Source of the DNA: Flavobacterium tructae
GTDB taxonomy: Bacteria > Bacteroidota > Bacteroidia > Flavobacteriales > Flavobacteriaceae
Length of the DNA: 63,601 nucleotides
Direction of reading: 5' to 3'
Assembly: GCF_002217475.1 (NCBI RefSeq)
Contig: NZ_MUHH01000019.1
Span: forward strand, 1 to 63,601
The stretch's first letter is position 1. Every line of letters begins with the position of its first letter. Made by a program: the position numbers and the translations under genes. The notes below the pieces were generated by a model. The model did not search any database and was not told the origin of the DNA. It worked only from the letters and a program-made list of their open reading frames with translations. Shown piece after piece: positions 61,133 through 63,601 of the stretch.

Positions 61133-63601
61133 TTATCTGGAAAGATATAAGTATCCGTCTTTTTTGTTCATTTGTATTGCACCATTTCCATCTACGGAGG
61201 TGTAATTAAGAATGTAAAAGTAAGTTCCTGTTGGAAGACCATCTGATTGACTTACTGTTGTTCTTCCTCTTGAAATGCCATCAAAAGCATTGGTGGTATT
61301 GTTGTAATTTTTAGTATCGAATACTAATACCCCCCAACGGTTGTATATTTCGACACTATTGTCAGGATAACAAGCTGTGTCTTCAATATGGTCGATAACA
61401 AATCGGTCGTTTATACCGTCGTTATTAGGAGAGAATGCATTATGAACCAGTATCGTTCCGCAGGCCAAAACTTTGCAATCATCATTGATCGAAAGGTTTA
61501 CCACTAAACTTCTTGGACAGGCTTCATCTTTTATTTGATATTCAAATGAATAGTTACCAATCGGAAGGCCAAAAGTAGTTACAACACTGCCATTTAGCGC
61601 ACCGGTATTATTGGTATCAATCCAAGTACCGGTTGTAGAAGTATTTCTAGGCAACGGACCTAATAGATCAACCGTTGAAGTATCGGCATTACAGGCTTCA
61701 ATTGCAAAAGGAGCTGTCGCAACAATTTCATGCAAAACGGTTATGGTTTGTACGAGTATTGTTTTATTGCCGGCACAATCGGATAAAGTGTATGTTCTTG
61801 TTAAGATATAAGGGCTGCTTCCACAACCAGTGCCTCCATTATTAGAATCACTTACGGTTGCCGTTACAGTTTGGCTGCAATTATCGGCAGTATTGGTTAC
61901 GGCTCCCGTATTGGCAACAGGAATATCTGCTATGTTTTGTAAAGTAACATTTGCCGGAATTGTTCCTGTTGGCGGAGTAGTATCTCTAACGGTGATTAGC
62001 TGTGTGTAGGAAGTTGTATTACCACTACAATCGCTGCTGGTCCACGTACGGGTCAGTGTATAATTTGTGCTGCATTCATTTTCAATACTGTTTTTTGTTT
62101 CAGTATAAACTACCGGCACATTAGCATTACAATTGTCTGATGCTGTTATATTAGCCGGTGGAGGAACTTTATCACATGATACTGTAATATTCGCAGGAAG
62201 GACTCCATTAAAGACTGGTTTGCTGGTATCTTCGATCGTAATCACCTGAGTGAAAGTATCTGTAATATTGTTGCAATTGTCTTTTGCTACCCAACTGTTT
62301 GTATAGGTTCCGGCATTTGCGCAAGTAGCAGAGGGTACAAACTGTCCTGTAGTTTTCTCGATCGTGACATCGCTATCACAATTATCGGTTGCTACAGGCG
62401 CACTGGCTTGTGCAGTTGTCAGCCCTTCGGTATCACTACATTGAATGGTTTTATTCAAACTTCCGGCCAGAGTAGTCCAGGTTGGTTTGGTGGTATCTTC
62501 AATAGTGATTACTTGTGTAAAAGTATCGGAAGTATTACCACAATTATCCTTAACGGTCCAGGTATTGGTGTAGGTTCCGGAGTTTCCGCATGATGTAGAA
62601 GCTACAAACTGACCACTAGTTTTAACGATATTGGTCACATCGCTATCACAATTATCAGTAGCTACTGGTGCATTGGCTTGAGCAGCAATTAAACCTGCCG
62701 CATCACTACACTGGATCGTAATATCTAAACTTCCCGCTAGAGTAGTCCAGGTTGGTTTGGTGGTATCTTCGATAGTGATTACTTGTGTAAAAGTATCGGA
62801 AGTATTACCACAATTATCCTTAACGGTCCAGGTATTGGTGTAGGTTCCGGAGTTTCCGCATGATGTAGAAGCTACAAACTGACCACTGGTTTTAACGATA
62901 TTGGTCACATCACTATCACAATTATCGGTAGCTACTGGTGCATTGGCTTGAGCAGCAATTAAACCTGCCGCATCACTACATTGGATCGTAATATCTAAAC
63001 TTCCGGCCTGAGTAGTCCAGGTTGGTTTAGTGGTATCTTCGATAGTGATCACCTGTGTAAAAGTATCGGAAGTATTACCACAATTGTCCTTAACGGTCCA
63101 GGTATTGGTGTAGGTTCCGGAATTTCCACAAGACTGAGAAGCTACAAACTGACCACTAGTTTTAACGATATTGGTCACATCGCTATCACAATTATCGGTT
63201 GCTACTGGTGCATTGGCTTGAGCAGCAATTAAACCTGCCGCATCACTACATTGGATCGTAATATCTAAACTTCCCGCTAGAGTAGTCCAGATTGGTTTAG
63301 TGGTATCTTCGATAGTGATTACTTGTGTAAAAGTATCGGAAGTATTACCACAATTGTCCTTAACTGTCCAGGTATTGGTGTAGGTTCCGGAATTTCCACA
63401 AGACTGAGAAGCTACAAATTGACCACTGGTTTTAACGATATTGGTCACATCGTTATCACAATTATCGATTGCTACAGGTGCACTGGCTTGCGCAGCGATT
63501 AAACCTGCCGCATCACTACATTGGATCGTAATATCTAAACTTCCCGTTAGAGTAGTCCAGGTTGGTTTGGTGGTATCTTCAATAGTGATTACTTGTGTAA
63601 A
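61133..63601 (-). CDS. Partial T9SS type B (gliding-motility-associated C-terminal domain) repeat adhesin
   Basis: The frame stays open to the window end, so the N-terminus and signal peptide are missing; 822 codons are visible. The visible part starts with nearly identical 90-residue HYR-like beta repeats (DNCDSDVTNIVKTSGQFVAS, TYTNTWTVKDNCGNTSDTFT, QVITIEDTTKPTW), followed by less regular repeats and a type B sorting domain (VHNAFSPNNDGINDRFVIDH; VEIYNRWGVLVFDT; TYFYILNY). It should be carried across the outer membrane by T9SS with help from the PorP/SprF-like protein encoded next to it, and may serve as an adhesin or gliding-related surface fibre. Confidence 0.9.
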   Translation of the reverse strand, partial: FTQVITIEDTTKPTWTTLTGSLDITIQCSDAAGLIAAQASAPVAIDNCDNDVTNIVKTSGQFVASQSCGNSGTYTNTWTVKDNCGNTSDTFTQVITIEDTTKPIWTTLAGSLDITIQCSDAAGLIAAQANAPVATDNCDSDVTNIVKTSGQFVASQSCGNSGTYTNTWTVKDNCGNTSDTFTQVITIEDTTKPTWTTQAGSLDITIQCSDAAGLIAAQANAPVATDNCDSDVTNIVKTSGQFVASTSCGNSGTYTNTWTVKDNCGNTSDTFTQVITIEDTTKPTWTTLAGSLDITIQCSDAAGLIAAQANAPVATDNCDSDVTNIVKTSGQFVASTSCGNSGTYTNTWTVKDNCGNTSDTFTQVITIEDTTKPTWTTLAGSLNKTIQCSDTEGLTTAQASAPVATDNCDSDVTIEKTTGQFVPSATCANAGTYTNSWVAKDNCNNITDTFTQVITIEDTSKPVFNGVLPANITVSCDKVPPPANITASDNCNANVPVVYTETKNSIENECSTNYTLTRTWTSSDCSGNTTSYTQLITVRDTTPPTGTIPANVTLQNIADIPVANTGAVTNTADNCSQTVTATVSDSNNGGTGCGSSPYILTRTYTLSDCAGNKTILVQTITVLHEIVATAPFAIEACNADTSTVDLLGPLPRNTSTTGTWIDTNNTGALNGSVVTTFGLPIGNYSFEYQIKDEACPRSLVVNLSINDDCKVLACGTILVHNAFSPNNDGINDRFVIDHIEDTACYPDNSVEIYNRWGVLVFDTKNYNNTTNAFDGISRGRTTVSQSDGLPTGTYFYILNYTSVDGNGAIQMNKKDGYLYLSR
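62481..63601 (-). repeat. 270-base tandem coding repeats
   Basis: The string GTTGGTTT[GA]G or a one-base variant recurs at 62481, 62751, 63021, 63291 and 63561, exactly 270 bases apart. At least four full units are nearly identical at the DNA level. Such arrays can collapse or expand in short-read assemblies. Confidence 0.9.

Overview
The window looks like a chromosome segment of a Flavobacterium-like member of the Bacteroidetes. It is AT-rich. It carries type IX secretion (T9SS) sorting domains of type A and type B, a PorP/SprF-like gene, a FecI/FecR/TonB-receptor locus, LytTR-type signalling and Bacteroidetes-like promoter boxes (TAnnTTTG). No rRNA, intact tRNA, CRISPR array, transposase or phage gene was seen.

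Layout. 0.9-4.5 kb: a secreted leucine-rich-repeat protein with a T9SS tail. 4.8-6.5 kb: a LytTR response regulator and LytS-type kinase on the minus strand, divergent from a plus-strand set at 6.7-10.9 kb (DUF2490 porin-like protein, CitMHS citrate carrier, dicarboxylate carrier, TerC-like membrane protein). 11.3-21.8 kb: ECF sigma factor, FecR anti-sigma factor, TonB-dependent receptor, and surface lipoproteins and secreted proteins including an S41 protease. 21.9-23.5 kb: two minus-strand paralogues of unknown function. 24.3-57.2 kb: a non-ribosomal peptide cluster. 57.2-63.6 kb: a REP-like inverted repeat, a secreted His-rich protein and a minus-strand T9SS set (OmpA-like, PorP/SprF-like and a repeat-rich type B adhesin that runs off the window).

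The main item is the NRPS cluster. Three synthetases of 3355, 3674 and 1480 residues carry seven adenylation (A) domains. They are interleaved with an amidinotransferase, a lysine 2,3-aminomutase, a NodU/CmcH-type carbamoyltransferase, a methyltransferase, and an SbnA/SbnB-type pair that makes 2,3-diaminopropionate (Dap). This enzyme set can supply beta-lysine, beta-homoarginine (amidino-beta-lysine), Dap and carbamoyl groups. Those are the parts of the Flexibacter dipeptide antibiotic TAN-1057, but here they sit beside a seven-module line.

Domain ends suggest the working order NRPS3 (C-A-T-C), then NRPS1 (halfC-A-T-C-A-T-C-A-T-C), then NRPS2 (halfC-A-T-C-A[MT]-T-C-A[insert]-T-TE), which is not gene order. 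Specificity codes read by eye suggest Gly, then an aromatic residue, then two small residues (Ala type), then three residues whose A-domain pockets contain acidic residues. Unusual points are an exact 3099-bp in-frame tandem module duplication, a methyltransferase inside an A domain between motifs a2 and a3, an unrecognised ~160-residue insertion in the last A domain, and half-condensation domains at the start of both A-first proteins that may dock to a shared C-terminal FNF tail. No exporter, MbtH protein, PPTase, epimerase or cluster regulator is visible.
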